Source: Chlorocebus sabaeus (Eukaryota > Chordata > Mammalia > Primates > Cercopithecidae). From it: a DNA stretch of 64,000 nt. This document shows positions 47,399 through 60,049 of the stretch, piece by piece. Under the pieces are notes generated by a model that was given only the letters and a program-made list of their open reading frames with translations, searched no databases and was not told the origin of the DNA. Both the position numbers and the translations under genes were made by a program. The first letter of the stretch is position 1. Each line of letters opens with the position of its first letter. The stretch covers positions 16,156,500-16,220,499 of the forward strand of contig NC_132912.1 of the NCBI RefSeq assembly GCF_047675955.1, given 5' to 3'.

Positions 47399-47922
47399 AT
47401 ATACACCACATAATACTACTCAGCCATAAAGAGGAATGAAATAATGGCATTTATACCAACTTGATGGAATTTGAGACAATTATGCTAAGTGAAGTAATTC
47501 AGGAAGGGAAAACTAAGTATCATATGTTTTCACTTGTAAGTGGCAGCTAAGCTATGAGGATGCAAGGGCCGAAGAATGACATAATGGACTTTGGGAATTC
47601 AGTGGGTCGTGGTGGGAGGTGGTGAGGGATAAAAGGCTATACATTGGGTATAGCGTACACTGCTCGGATGACAGGTGCACCAAAATCTCAGAAATCACCA
47701 CTGAAGAACTTATCCGTGTAACCAAAAACCATCTATTCTCCAAAAGCTATTGAAATAAAATATTTTTTAAAAAGATTAGTTTCCAAAAGTGAGGAGAGAT
47801 GTGAAATGAAGAGTTGCTGATCAAGGGATATGAAGCCTCGGTTATAGAAGATGAATACATTCTAGATGTCAGCTGTGCCAGATTGCACCTATAGTTAGCA
47901 ATACTGTACTGTGCTTTTAAAA

Positions 47923-48238
47923 ACTTCTTAATGCCCACACAATGGCTCATGCCTGTAATCCCAGAGCTTTGGGAGGCTGAGACAGGAGGATCACATGAGC
48001 CCAGAAGTTCAAGATCAGCCTGGGCAACATCGTGAGACCTGGTGTGTATAAAAAATAGAAAAGGTAGCTGGGCATGGTGGCACACACCTGTGGATCCAGC
48101 TACTCAGGAGGCTGAGTTGGGAGGACTGCTGGAGCCCAGAAGTGCAACACTGCAGTGACTATGATTGTACCACTGCACTCCAGCCTGGGCAACACAGCTA
48201 GATCCTGTCTCCAAAACCAAAAACCAAAACACTTCTTA
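47923..48238 (+). mobile_element. AluJ-type element with 8-bp TSD
   Basis: Alu at 47931-48230 with many changes (CACACAATGGCTCATGCC, GGAGGATCACATGAGCCC). ACTTCTTA flanks it at 47923-47930 and 48231-48238. It interrupts the L1M 3' end. Confidence 0.88.
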
Positions 48239-48290
48239 AAAGGGTAAATCTCATATTAAGTGTTCTTATCAAAATAAAATAATTAATTGG

Positions 48291-49960
48291 TAAACAAAAA
48301 AAGTGCCAAACAACTTCAAAATTGTAATTTTATATTACTAGTAAGCTGATTAAATCAGAAGAGATTCGAAATGGGGAGAGAAGAAATTAGTGGGAGAAAA
48401 AAATAGGGTTCATCGTAACTATTATTTCACTTTTGCATTTGTTATTAGGAGAAAATCATGTTTATGGAAAGCTACAAGTGAAAATAAAGTCTAAAATTTT
48501 TTAAAACAAGCATGGTTTACATAGAAAATAAAAGAAACAAAGTTCAAAAACAAAAGTTACAATAAATGAATATAAACTTAGATAAATCAATTGTGATAAT
48601 GAAGTCAAATAGGCTGGTCTTCCTCTCATGAAAGATATGGTCCTTTAAGAACAAAAGTCAGTGAAGAGAGCTTATCATGTTCACCTAACAAAAGAGAAAG
48701 GTTAAGTATTAAAGATCTGATGTACGGACACATTCAAATAAATAAACAAAAGCAAAACCAACCATGTAAATTCTAGGCACAAAGTTTAAGACAAAAAAGC
48801 ATTAAATAAATAAAAGTCACTTGGTATTTAAGGGCAAAATTCCTAATAAAGGTATACAATTAGCAGCCTTTATACAAAATAAGATAATATAAAGTACAAA
48901 AGCAAAAATGTAAAATATGTGAAGAAATTAATTTAGTGTCGGAGAAAACTGTTTTAGGGCTATTTATTCAGTAGACTAAGGAGATGCAAAATAAATAAGA
49001 GAGAATGAGAATATCGTATAATTACATTAGAGGTATATATGCTTATGTATGTATATACTTTATGTGTGTGTTTGTATATAGGTGTGCATGTGTGTATGTA
49101 TGTGTGTATCTTCTACAATCCAATCTAAGATTGCATCTTCATTTTAAGTGTCCATAAACGTTAGCAAAAATTTGAGCACATTTATGTCAGTAATTTTCCA
49201 AGTCTTTCTTTAGTTGAAATTTTATCAGGAAACAATGAAAGTAGAGTTTTTCTGGCAGAAGAATGATTTGAGATTCTCAAAGCATTCACTCAGCCTTGCA
49301 TTTTTTACTTGACATGGCTTTCAAATTACATTTTAAAAATTGAAATTAAAAACTAAAATTCTAAAAATTAAAATCCCTCTACTAGGTCATGATGATTCAT
49401 CTTTATAATTTACCTGAGCATAATGTAAAACATACTTATATAATTTTAAATTAAAATAGAATTGTTACATTAGAGAAGAAATCAGGAATCAAAAATGAAA
49501 TTTCAATCTATTTAGGAAGTAAAGAAAATGAGTATATATAACAAATTGAAATTCATGAGAGACTTCTTCTTTTAGCTATGATATAGAAAATAGTGTCAAA
49601 TTATGCCTGCTGCTATAAACAACCAGAAAATCAGATAAAATATATGTTACAATGATTTTCAGACACTGAACAACAGAAAGTGTAAGACAACAATCCCTGC
49701 CACAACTTGAGCCCAAGATAAACCCAACTCTGTGGGAACAGTTTCCAGGTTATGGCACAGTGATCTGACATCCAAGCACAAAATAGCTCTCCAGCTAAAC
49801 AGAGGAGGGAGACATCAGCTTTCAGGGTGGCTTCAGTGACTGGAGTTTGCAGGACATAAGACACAGAGGAATAAATGTAAGGAAGAATAAACAGGGCAGA
49901 AATCTGTGTCGAATTTCCCCCAAAGTTTTTGGTGATGGCTGGGCTGCAAATGTACAAGAC
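48291..49960. other. Unassigned A-rich DNA, possibly L1M/HAL1 residue
   Basis: Weak L1M-like A-rich wording (for example near 48590-48620 and 49440-49510). TG/TA-rich microsatellite DNA lies at about 49020-49115. No gene is seen. Confidence 0.35.
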
Positions 49961-50306
49961 CTGACTATCGCCAGTCACACTGGCTCATGTCTATAAACCT
50001 AGCACTTCGGGAGGCCGAGATGGGTGGATCACCCGAAGTCAGGAGTTCGAGACCAGCCTGGCCAACATGGCAAAACCCTGTCTCTACTAAAAATACAAAA
50101 ATTAGCTGGGCGTGGTGGTGGGTACTTGTAATTCCAGCTACTTGGGAGGCTGAGGCAAGAGAATCGCTTGAACCTGGGAGGCAGAGGTTGCACTGAGATG
50201 AGATTGTGCCACTGCACTCCCGCCTGGGTGACAAGAACGAAACTCCATCTCAAAAAAAAAAAAAAAAAAAAAAAAAAGAAAAAGAAAAAAAAAAAAACCC
50301 TGACTA
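49961..50306 (+). mobile_element. AluS-type element
   Basis: The Alu starts near 49968 and ends with A-runs to 50297. CTGACTA lies at 49961-49967 and 50300-50306. The right arm has GAGATGAGATTGTGCCACTG. Confidence 0.9.
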
Positions 50307-50429
50307 CTTGAGGCCTACCAGAAAGTTACTAATATTAGTTTGTGAGTGGAACAGGATATTAGAATTTGAGCAGTGCTAGAGGATGTTAGAGTACTAGCCC
50401 AACCTTATTAACAGCTTGGATATAAGAGG

Positions 50430-51868
50430 AAATCTTATATGAATAAAAATGAAAATACAACAAATTAAAATATGTGGGATGCAGCTAAAGTAGCGCTTAG
50501 AGGGGAATTTATAGCATTACATGCTTATATTAGAAAAGAACAACATTTTAAATTAATCATTTTAGCTTCAATCTCGAACAATTATAAAAAAAAAGAAGCC
50601 CAAAATAAAGGAAGCAGAAGGAAGGAATAGTAAAGATAATAGAAAGCAATGGAATTGAAAGCAGGAAAGCAATTGAGAAAGCAACTTAACAAAAAGCTGA
50701 TTGTTTGAAAATATTAATACAATTGATAAACCTCTAGCAAGATTGGCAGAGAAAGACAAAAATGACTAATATCTGGAATGAAAGAGGAAACCACTACAGA
50801 CTCTTTCAAACTAAAAGGATAATACAGGAATTCTCTAAACCAACTTTATGCACATACATTTGACAAATTGGATGAAATCAATCAATTCCTTAAGAATTGC
50901 AAATAACTAAAACTCACTGAAGGTAAAAGAGGTAATTTGAATAATCTTGGAACTATGTTAAAAATAAAAATCCAAAACCTCCTGAAAAAGAGATCTTCAA
51001 GCTCAGATGGTTTCACTGGTAAATTCTGTCTAACATTTATAAAAGAATGAATATCAATTCTACACGACCTCTTCCAGAAAATAGATTACGGAACAATAGC
51101 AAACTCACTTTATGGTACCAACATTACCCTGATTTAATACAACAAGAACAAAAACAAAACTGATGAAGTACAGAAAGAAAACTACAAACCAATGTCCCTC
51201 ATAAACATAGATGCAAAAATCTCAACAAAATATTAGCAAATCAAATATAGCATAAAAAGAAAACTATACCATGACTGAGCGAGTGGAGTTTATCGTAGAA
51301 ATGCAAGACAAGTTCCATGTTTGAAAATCAACTAATGTTGTCACCACATTGACAAGCAAAAGAACAAAGTCCCATGATCATGTGAATTGATACAGCAAAA
51401 GAGATTGACAAAATTCAAAATCCATTTATAATAACTTTCTGCAAACCAGAACTAGGAAAATTGTTTAACTTGGTAAAGGACATCTACAAAAATCCTACTG
51501 CTAACATCATTCTAAATTGTGAAAGACTGAAAACTTTCCCTTCTAAGGTTGGAAACAAAGCAAGGATGTTCACTCTCACCATTCATATTCAAAATTGTAC
51601 AGGAAATTCTAGCCAGTGAACAAGGCAAGAAAAACAAACAAAAGGCATACAGATTGGGAAGGAAGAAATAAAACTGTTCCTAATCCCAGGTAATATGTTT
51701 ATCAGTGTAGAAAATGAGGAATCTAGAAATCTAGAAAATACTCCTAGAACAAATGTGTTTAGCAAGGCAGGATACAAGGTTAACACACCAAAACCTGTTG
51801 TATTTGAGTAGTTTAACAATTAGAAGTTGGAAACCAATAAGAAAAAACAAAATGTAAAGTCAGCAACT
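50430..51868 (+). repeat. Old L1M ORF2 (linker and RT)
   Basis: CAGCTAAAGTAGCGCTTAGA, TTGATAAACCTCTAGCAAGA, TCAAGCTCAGATGGTTTCAC and AACATAGATGCAAAAATC run in ORF2 order, plus orientation. Heavily mutated. Confidence 0.8.
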
Positions 51869-52440
51869 ATGTAGTTTGGCACTTTTTAATAGCCAAATGT
51901 CCTTTTACCATATGACCCAGCAATTCTATTCCTTGTTATTTACTCATAAATAAAAACACATGCCCACACAAATCTTGTGCATAAATTTTTACAGCACCTC
52001 ATTCATAATTATCAAAATCTGAAATGGCACAAATTGGTAAACAAATGGTAATACATCTATGCAACAGAAAACTACTCAATAATAAAATAGAAATGAATTA
52101 CTTATACATGCAACAACATGGATGAATTTCAAACACATTATGCTAAGTGAAAAATCTAGACTCAAGGAGATACCTACTATATGATTCCAGTTATAAGACA
52201 ACCTGAAAAGAAAACTCCATAGAAACAGGGAACATGTTAGTGGTTTCTGGTTGCTGGGGGTTAGGGTAGAGGACTGACTACCAAAGAATATGAGGAACAT
52301 TATTGAAATACTACACATACTCTATATCTTATTTACTTCATTGAGGGTATATGCTTGACCAAACTCATTGAACTATACACATGAAAAGGTGAATTTTAAT
52401 GTATGTAAATCATAACTTAATAAAACTATTTAAAAACAGA
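51869..52440 (+). repeat. L1ME-type 3' end
   Basis: TTACCATATGACCCAGCAAT, TTCAAACACATTATGCTAAG, ATGATTCCAGTTATAAGACA and GAACTATACACATGAAAAGG are the classic L1M 3' end in plus orientation. Confidence 0.75.
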
Positions 52441-53700
52441 TATTGTAAAAAGCAAAAATTCTTAGCAAATTAGAGATGGAAGGAAATATTTTTAATGTGG
52501 TAATGTGCTTCTATAAAAACCTGCAGCTAATGTCAAACTTACGGTGAAAGACTGAACACTTTCTCCCTAAATTTAGGAAGAATTTGGAGATATACCTATA
52601 GACAAAGATTTTTGTATTAGATACAGAAAGCACAAATCAAAAAAATAAACCTATACATCGATAACTGATAAAATATCAGCAAAAGTTAAACTTTTGCTCA
52701 TCGAAAGATGCCACTAAGAAAATAGACCGTAGAGCTACAGATCGGAAGATACTATTTTCAATACGTCTTTCTGGCAAAGATGTCACATCCAGGATATATA
52801 CACACTTTCTGTAACTCAATGTTAAAAAGATAATCAATTTTTAATGTCAAATTTTATAAGATATGCTGCATAGAAAGATACACAAATAGCCATTAAGCAG
52901 AAGAACAAGCACTCAAGATGATCAGGCATTAGGAAAATGTGTTACAACCAAAATGAGATATCACTCCTCACTCACTAGAATGACTAAACTGGAGACAACC
53001 CAAGTGTCCACCAACAGAAAAAGAAATAAAAAGATTTTGGTATTCATGTAATAGAATGCAATCTGGCAGTAAAAATGAATGACCAATTCGTCTATGCAAC
53101 CACACAGATGCATCTTAAAAACATTATGCAGACTCAAAAAGGCAAAATAATTCATACTGTATAATTCCACTGGTATGAAGTTGTAGAAGAGGCAAACCTA
53201 ATCCAAGATTATAAAAATAAGAAAACTGGTTGCTTAGAGGTGGAGGATTTAGGAAAGAGGCATGAGAAAATTTTCTGGGATGATGAGACTATTCTTTGTC
53301 TTGAAAGTAGGAGGGATTATACGAGTTCATACATTACACACAGGTTTTGTACATTTCACAATATATGATTTAACCTTTATGATGGTCTGGAGGAAAACTA
53401 CAGTGAGAAATATCTCTAAGCCAATTAGACTAACAAAAATCAGAAAACTTGACAATGTACTTGTTAGTCAAGGTTATGGAAGATAGATACAGTGGTGCTG
53501 GGAATATAAATGCAAATTAGTATAAATCCCTATGGTGGAAAACTTGGCAATATCTGAACCACAGTCACACGTTTACCCTTTGATGCAATATACCCACCTC
53601 TTGGATTCTATTCCAAAGATATTCTTGCAAAAATGCAAAATGACTGACAAGTAAGTTCATTCGTTATGTACTATTTTAAATAGTAAAAACTGAAAATAGC
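52441..53700 (+). repeat. Further L1M fragments
   Basis: A second, partly repeated ORF2-tail-to-3'-end series (CAACCCAAGTGTCCACCAAC, TAATTCCACTGGTATGAAG) and a third weak tail (CTTGGCAATATCTGAACCAC). The fragments are out of simple order, so several copies or rearrangements are likely. Confidence 0.6.
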
Positions 53701-53767
53701 TTAAAGCTCCACTCACAGAAGGCAGATGTATAAGCATTTGTAAATTGTAATGGACTTAGGTAGGACA

Positions 53768-53905
53768 TACCATGAAAACTCCTTCTAGCCTTTCCTAAAA
53801 AGAACAGGGAGACATTAACTTGATTGACAGTACAAAGGGAAGGGAAATAACCAAGTTTAGTGGCAAGTAGGAAGAGATTAGTGAATGCTTACAATAATTC
53901 AGCAA
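53768..53905 (+). repeat. Diverged local repeat, copy A
   Basis: The sequence around ACTCCTTCTAGCCTTTCCTA and AAGGGAAGGGAAATAACCAA is repeated in diverged form at 55190-55327. Family unknown; possibly ERVL/MaLR internal. Confidence 0.6.
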
Positions 53906-54179
53906 GCAGCATATGATAATTCATGATAAAACTTCAAAAAATATTTGAAATGTTTCCAAATTATATTTTAAAATTTTATGTATTTAAACGTTTCCATTAT
54001 TAAAATGAATGCATTAAAAGGGCAATGTAAGATCTGGAAAAGAAGACAACAGCTACCACCATATTATGAGAAAATAAATAATAAACGTAATGGCAGAACT
54101 ACAGAAAACAGCCATTTTGATAAATTAATGTAGGTGCTACATCTTTTTAATAGTTGGAGATACATCTATAGCAATTTCA

Positions 54180-54650
54180 AAAGTGAGCAAATGCAAACAA
54201 ATTAAGATAATGAACAGAGAAATTTTAAATTATAAGACAATAACATTCATGAGAGTGGTTGATACATTTGAAAATACTGATAAACTGGTTGGTTTTCTAG
54301 AAAAAATAAGATAACCAAAATTTTATTCAAAAAATAGAAAACTTAGAAGAGATTTGAATTTTTTTCAGAGAATTTTTCAAAGAATTGCATATTTTAAAAA
54401 TGCAACCTTCCCAGTTAGTGTAATAAATGATTTCTTTTAATCTAAACTTGTAGTTTTAAGAAACAGAATGTGAAGAATAAGATGGAGCTATTCATAACTC
54501 AACAAAGCACAGAAAAGAAACTATACTAATCTCATTTATGAGTGTGGCTGTTAAAATCCTAAATAACACAAGAAGCTGAAATCCAACTATATTGTATATT
54601 AAAGAATAATCCAACATGATAAAATAGGGTTTATCCAGAATTTCCAGTAT
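54180..54650 (+). repeat. Old L1M/HAL1-like fragment
   Basis: GGTTGGTTTTCTAGAAAAAA, AAGAATAATCCAACATGATA and GGGTTTATCCAGAATTTCCA match decayed ORF2 linker/RT sequence. Weak. Confidence 0.5.
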
Positions 54651-55797
54651 AACTTTTTTCTTGAGTTCTCTATTTTCTCCCCTGTTCCTCAAAATATCCC
54701 TGTGGAATGTATAGGTGGTAAGAATACTAGGACCCCCCAAAAAATCACTTTATAGGCAGGACTCCCTAGAACACGAATTCTGGTAAAAGGGACTGAAATT
54801 GTAATGGATTGGGATAGACAATGTTTGGTGCTGCTAAGCCTAGAGGCAGACCTCAAACAAGGAGCACAGTGGGGATAATTGCTCAACAGTCAATAGAACA
54901 AAAACAGTCATATCTTTTAGAATTGTCTAAAAGGTAGATCTCTCTGGTTATGTATAATAATCACAGAGTCCACAAAATAAAATAAATAATTAACCCACTA
55001 AGGAGTTACTTGGTATGTGATACAAACATTTCTCTAAGTCGTTTTATCAGGGGCCTGATTCAGGCCACTTATCTAGTCATGACACATTAGCCTCTTTCTA
55101 GACCTGGTTTACATTACAAATGCAGAGCCCTTTGAAAAGTGGAAGGCTCACTATGCCTCATGAAAGATGATGGTATGTCGTACAAAAATATACTATGAAA
55201 ATTCCTCCTAGCCTTTTCTAAAGGATGTGGAGCCACTAACCTTCATGCTAGTACCTGAAGAAGGGAAATAATCAAATTTTAGTGATGAATGAGGAGAGAC
55301 TGGTGGCTGTTTATACTAATTTAACAAACACTATTTTCTTTAGATTAGTAAATCCTCGACAACCAACTTACTGAGAGTGCACCATCATAACAGGAATAAA
55401 AGAAGTTTCAGGTAATAAATGAAGTTTTTACTAAGACTGTTGTTAGAGGACCTAATATCCCCAGTTACATTAATGAATATTAATGAATAGATAGAATAGA
55501 TATCCCAAACTGAAAGAAACTTCCCATTGTTTCCCTGACTCACAGAATAAGAGATATTACAGTACAAAGAATAGTGGATCTATACTCACCAGTGAAAATG
55601 GTAGATCAAAATCAACATAATCTATATTTCTACTTCTAAATAGGGTGTGGCATATTTCAGCAAGCCAACACGAAGCAACAACTAGAAAAAATGATGGATA
55701 CATTTTACAAAGTAATATTTGTAGGGATACCAGAAAGGTCAAAAGAACTGGTTCCACAGAGAAAGAACCCTTCTTGTTTGGGCTAATAATTGCTAGC
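54651..55797. other. Possible ERVL/MaLR internal remnant
   Basis: Unassigned DNA immediately 5' of the MST-type LTR; the position is right for retroviral internal sequence. It includes local repeat copy B at 55190-55327 (ATTCCTCCTAGCCTTTTCTA). No frame or motif proves retroviral origin. Confidence 0.3.
55190..55327 (+). repeat. Diverged local repeat, copy B
   Basis: Same order and orientation as copy A at 53768-53905, with a few small indels. Separated by about 1.4 kb. Confidence 0.6.
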
Positions 55798-56215
55798 TGC
55801 TATGGTTTGGATGTGGTTTCTTCCCACCAAAACTCATGTTGAAATATGATTCCAAATTGTCAGTTTCAGTGTGAATGTTGAGAAGTGGGAACTGGTGGGA
55901 GGTGTTTGAGTTACATGGGCAGATCCTTCATAAATAGACTAATGTCTTCTTCGAAGGGTGAGTTCTCACTCTTGCACAACTGGGTTACTTACCGTGAGAT
56001 GGGTTGTTCCTTCCCATATTTAGTCTTTTTACACATGCCCACTCCCTCCCTTCTGGTTTCTACCATGAGTTGAAGCAGTACATGACTGTCATCAGATAGG
56101 CTACCTGATCTTGCACTTCCCCACCTCTAGAATCACGAGACAAATAAACTTATTTTCTTTATAAATTACTCAGTCTCAGGTATTCTGTTATGGCAATGCA
56201 AAACCCATTAAGTCA
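55798..56215 (+). mobile_element. MST-type MaLR LTR
   Basis: It starts TGCTATGGTTTGGATGTGG and contains GAACTGGTGGGAGGTGTTTG and ATAAATTACTCAGTCTCAGG. It ends near CATTAAGTCA. About 418 bp, plus orientation. No matching TSD, so it may be one end of a longer decayed element. Confidence 0.82.
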
Positions 56216-56894
56216 CAAACCATTTACTTCCCTGAGGCTATTCACTTGCTCTAAGGGCAGGTGCAAATTCATTTGCCTAGGGAAAGACATCCTAATAGAG
56301 GAAAGAGAAACCAGTAGAGTTTTTGACAGATGTGATAGACTAGAAATGATGATTCCCAAACACATGGTTTGTACCAGGAGACGTTAGTTAAGTTCTGGAA
56401 TTGTGCAATACACTGAAGAGAAGCCAAGTAATTTATAGATGGCAGACTAAAATCTCCTGCAGTGCATAAGAAATATATCTTGCTAGAGATAGGAAGTTTG
56501 ACATAAATACATGGTGAGTTTCTCCTTAAGACATATGGTAGATTTTTGAAGCTGTCTAGAGTAGGAGCTAAAGAGCTAAGCTCAAAAATCTCCAAATAAT
56601 AGAACTGAGTCTTGTTTAATTTTTCAGGGCTAAGGAGAACAGACTAACCAAAATCTCAATCAAATGCCAACATGGACTAGGCCTGAAGAAAAGGGATGAA
56701 CCAGAGTTAAACTAAGTTTCACTAAATACAGCAGAAGACAGCATGAATGAACCTGAAGATAGGTTAACTAAAAATGTCTAAAACACAAAGAGAAAAAATA
56801 TAGAAAAAACACAACAGATTAAAAAATATACTGGAGAGTAGATAAAGCATAAGACAGAAGCAATGCTAGAAGAGATAATTGTTTTTAAAAATTT
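56216..56894. other. No recognised gene or repeat
   Basis: Unassigned DNA; short frames only. Confidence 0.4.
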
Positions 56895-57192
56895 CAAAAC
56901 TCTGTTATCCCAACACTCTGGGAGGCCGAGGTGGGCGGATCATGAAGTCAAGAGAGTGAGACCATCTTGGCCAACATGGTGAAACCCCATCTTTACTAAA
57001 AATACAAAAATTAGCTGGGCATGGTAGCACAAATCTGTAGTTCCAGCTACTTGGGAGGCTGAGGCAGGAGAATCACTTGAACCCAGGAGGAGGAGGTTGC
57101 AGTGAACTGAGATGGCACCACTGTACTCCAGCCTGGCGACAGAACTAGACTCCACCTCAAAAAAAAAAAAAAAAAAAAAAAAATGCAAAACT
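56895..57192 (+). mobile_element. Slightly 5'-truncated Alu
   Basis: Alu at about 56902-57185, lacking the first 20 or so bases (it starts at the TGTTATCCCAACACTCTGGG segment) and ending with an A-run of more than 20. CAAAACT flanks it at 56895-56901 and 57186-57192. Confidence 0.87.
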
Positions 57193-57299
57193 AATGAAAG
57201 ATGTCTACACAAATCCAAAAAGCTCAAAGAACCTCAAGAAGGATCAATTTAAGAAAACCCACACAAAGGTTAAACTGCTTAAAACCAAAGAGTATTTTA

Positions 57300-59080
57300 T
57301 AATGCTTAAAGTTTTCCATTTTGTTTCCTCTGTTGTGTGCTTACTTTTGCAATTTTTAGTGGTTACTCTAGAGATTATAACATGCATCCTTATGTTGTCA
57401 TAGTGTGCTTTGAATTAATGTTATCTAAATTAACAAGGCAATAATTTTATAACTATTTATTTTATTTTATCTTCCACCAACCCTTTATAGTACTGTTAAC
57501 ACATATTTTATTTCTGCTTCTATTGAAAACTCCATAATATATTGACTTTATATTTGCCAATTTACTTTTAAAAATAGGAGGAAAAGGTTTCTCGTATCCA
57601 CCTGCATATCTTTTTATTGCTCATTTTTCTTTCTTGATATCTTAGTTTCCATTTTCACATTTGGTGGGATCATTTCTGCCTAAAATTATTTTAGTATTTT
57701 GTGTAGTGTGTTTCCAGGCACAATATACTCTCTGTCTTTTTTTCTCCCTTGGCTTTAAAATATCTTCATGTTCGTCCTCATTTGTGAAGGGTATTTTGTC
57801 TGCAATAAAATTCCAGGTCAACAGTTTCTTTTCTTTTAATACTTTAAAGATAGTCCATTTCTTCTGGCTTCTATTGTTTCTCATGAGAAGTCAGCCGTCA
57901 ATTTCATTGTTCTCTGATTTAATGTCTTTTCTGACTGCCTAAGAAGATCTCATCACCTTTAGTTTTCAGCTGTTTGACTATGATTGGTTTGGGTATGATT
58001 TCTTTTTTCTTTTCTTTCTTTCTTATTTTTTTTAGAAACAAGGTCTCATTTTGTCATCCAGGCTGGACTGCAGTGGCACCATCATACCTCACTGCCACCT
58101 TGAACTCCTAAGTTCAAGGGATCCTTCTACCTCAGCTTCCTGAGTAGCTAGGATGACAGATGCATGCTACTGCACCTGGTAACTTTTATTTTTTATTTTA
58201 TAGAGACAGGGTTTCATTATCTTGTGCAGACTGGTCTCCAGCTCCTGAACTCAAGTGATCCTCCTGCCTCAGCCTCCCAAAATGCTAGGATTACAGGCAT
58301 GAGCCACCATACCCAGACAGGTACTTTTTTTTAATGTTTGTCCTGCTTGGGATTACCAAGTTTCTTGGCTTTCTGGGTTAATGTATTCATCCATTTTTGA
58401 AAATTATTAGTCATTATTTCTTCTAGTGTTGTTTTTGCCCCATTCTGTCTCTCCTCTCTTTCTGAGGATGAAATTAAATGTATGTGAGACCATTTGATAT
58501 CACCACAAAAATCCCTAATAGCTTTTTCTTTCATTCATTTATTTCCCCTGTGCTTCAGGTAATTTTTCAAACTGTTTACAAATTCTACTCTGTCTAGTCT
58601 TTTGCTACCTTATCCAAAGAATCCATTTATTATAAACTATATTTTTAAGTTCTATAATTTCCTTTTGATTAGAAAATAGTTTTTATATCTTTGTTGAAAT
58701 AACTCAATGTTTTACTCATTTTTTCAAAATTTTCTTCTAAAGTTTTTAATATATTAGTACTTTTATGCTAATGTCCTTGTCGTCCTTGCTCAGTTATGAG
58801 TTTTCTTTTTTCTGATTTTTTAAATTCATGGATCATACATTTCTCCCTCTTTGCATATCTCATAATTTTATTATATAATAAACATTGTGTATGAAATAAT
58901 AGTAGGGACTAAAGTCCTTTTTATTTGGCCTCCAAAAAGTACTTAACCTTTTCTCTGTCAGGTATCTAATAAGATAGACTATCTCTGATCTACTAAGAAG
59001 CTGAGGTGTTTTAAGGCTGGGTTGCTTCAGCTCACCTCTGCATTTTAAATGTCTTGAGAATGGGATCAGCTTTCTCTCTC
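57300..59080 (-). repeat. L1M/HAL1-like 5' half, Alu nested
   Basis: The inverted pattern includes GGTCAACAGTTTCTTTTCTT, CTTCTGGCTTCTATTGTTTC, TCATGAGAAGTCAGCCG and, after the Alu, ATTTCTTCTAGTGTTG and AACATTGTGTATGAAATAAT. It represents upstream LINE sequence, not ORF2 RT. No open frame. Confidence 0.6.
58018..58317 (-). mobile_element. AluJ-type element
   Basis: Inverted Alu with a TTTC-rich decayed tail, both monomers and high divergence. It sits inside the L1M/HAL1-like block. Confidence 0.87.
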
Positions 59081-59281
59081 CAATAGGATTTTAAATCAAA
59101 GTATAGTAAGACTGATCTCTCTCTCTCTCTCATATCTCCTTTCCACTGCTTTCAGTTCCTTAAGCTGCTGCATGTTTAAGGGAGAATTGGTCAGTGGAGA
59201 AAACTAGCTCTGAGTCTGTAACTCCTCCATATTCCAGTCTGCCATGCCAGGCCTTGGGGAGCTGTTCAAAATCTAGCTGGC

Positions 59282-59331
59282 TTCTTCTTGTCCCAATATG
59301 GTTTCTTCTTGTCCCAATATGGTTTCTTCTG
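59282..59331. repeat. Short tandem repeat, 21-bp unit
   Basis: The unit TTCTTCTTGTCCCAATATGG plus T occurs twice exactly (59282-59302, 59303-59323) with an 8-base partial third copy. Confidence 0.95.
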
Positions 59332-59647
59332 CCTACAGCAAGTACACTTCCCCCTCTGCTCATGCCTTGAGATTTTGCAAATGTTCTAGTAATCAAAGCA
59401 GTCACTGGTCCCTGCTCACTACTGGCATACTTATCTCACTCTAGAATTGTGTTTATTTAGACTTCTCTGCATCCAGATTTTATGCCTTTAAATAAAAATA
59501 TTTATCTAGTGTTTTATTTTGTTATAGCAGGAATGGTGGTCTTTTGTGACAATATAGAACTTTTCAGAAGCACAGCTCTCTATTTCATCTTTCTTATTAT
59601 CTTTAATTTCAATAACTTGATTACCCCGATTCTCTATTTTAGGACTT

Positions 59648-59977
59648 AAGAATTCCTGAGCTGGGCTGGGCGCGGTGGCTCAAGCCTGTAATCCCAGCAC
59701 TTTGGGAGGCCGAGACGGGTGGATCACAAGGTCAGGAGATCGAGACCATCCTGGCTAGCATGGTGAAACCCCGTCTCTACTAAAAAAAAAATACAAAAAA
59801 CTAGCCGGGCGCCATGGCGGGCGCCTGTAGTCCCAGCTACTCGGGAGGCTGAGGCAGGAGAATGGCGTGAACCCGGGAGGCGGAGCTTGCAGTGAGCTGA
59901 GATCCGGCCACAGCACTCCAACCTGGGCGACAGAGCGAGACTCCGTCTCAAAAAAAAAAAAAAGAATTCCTGAGCTG
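59648..59977 (+). mobile_element. Young cercopithecoid-type Alu (AluYR-like), 16-bp TSD
   Basis: Alu at 59664-59961, almost consensus. AAGAATTCCTGAGCTG is exact at 59648-59663 and 59962-59977. Diagnostic words are GGCTCAAGCCTGTAATCCC in the left arm and GAGATCCGGCCAC in the right arm (near 59900), which I associate with AluY lineages amplified in Old World monkeys. Human AluY reads GAGATCGCGCCAC there. Low divergence and a perfect TSD point to a lineage-specific insertion. Confidence 0.93.
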
Positions 59978-60049
59978 AGCAGCATATTTTCCTTGCAGTT
60001 CTGAGTTCAGCTCTAAAAGAGGAGCATGTATAGATAGAACTGTATGTAC

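Larger units (their letters stand above)
45262..48290 (+). repeat. L1M block with nested insertions
   Basis: Plus-strand old L1 3' piece (45262-45559), then an ORF2 C-terminal half from ATATTCAGGATACAAAATCA (45560) through AAAATTCACATGGAACCAAA and GGTATCTACCCAAAGG. It continues after two L1 stubs at 47399 (ATATACACCACATAATACTA) to its 3' end near 48290 (TCATATTAAGTGTTCTTATC). Stops throughout. An Alu is nested at 47931-48230. Confidence 0.8.

Noticed and set aside
59282..59331. Possible CRISPR-like direct repeats
   Set aside because: Only two adjacent units with no spacers, in a vertebrate genome; this is a simple tandem duplication.
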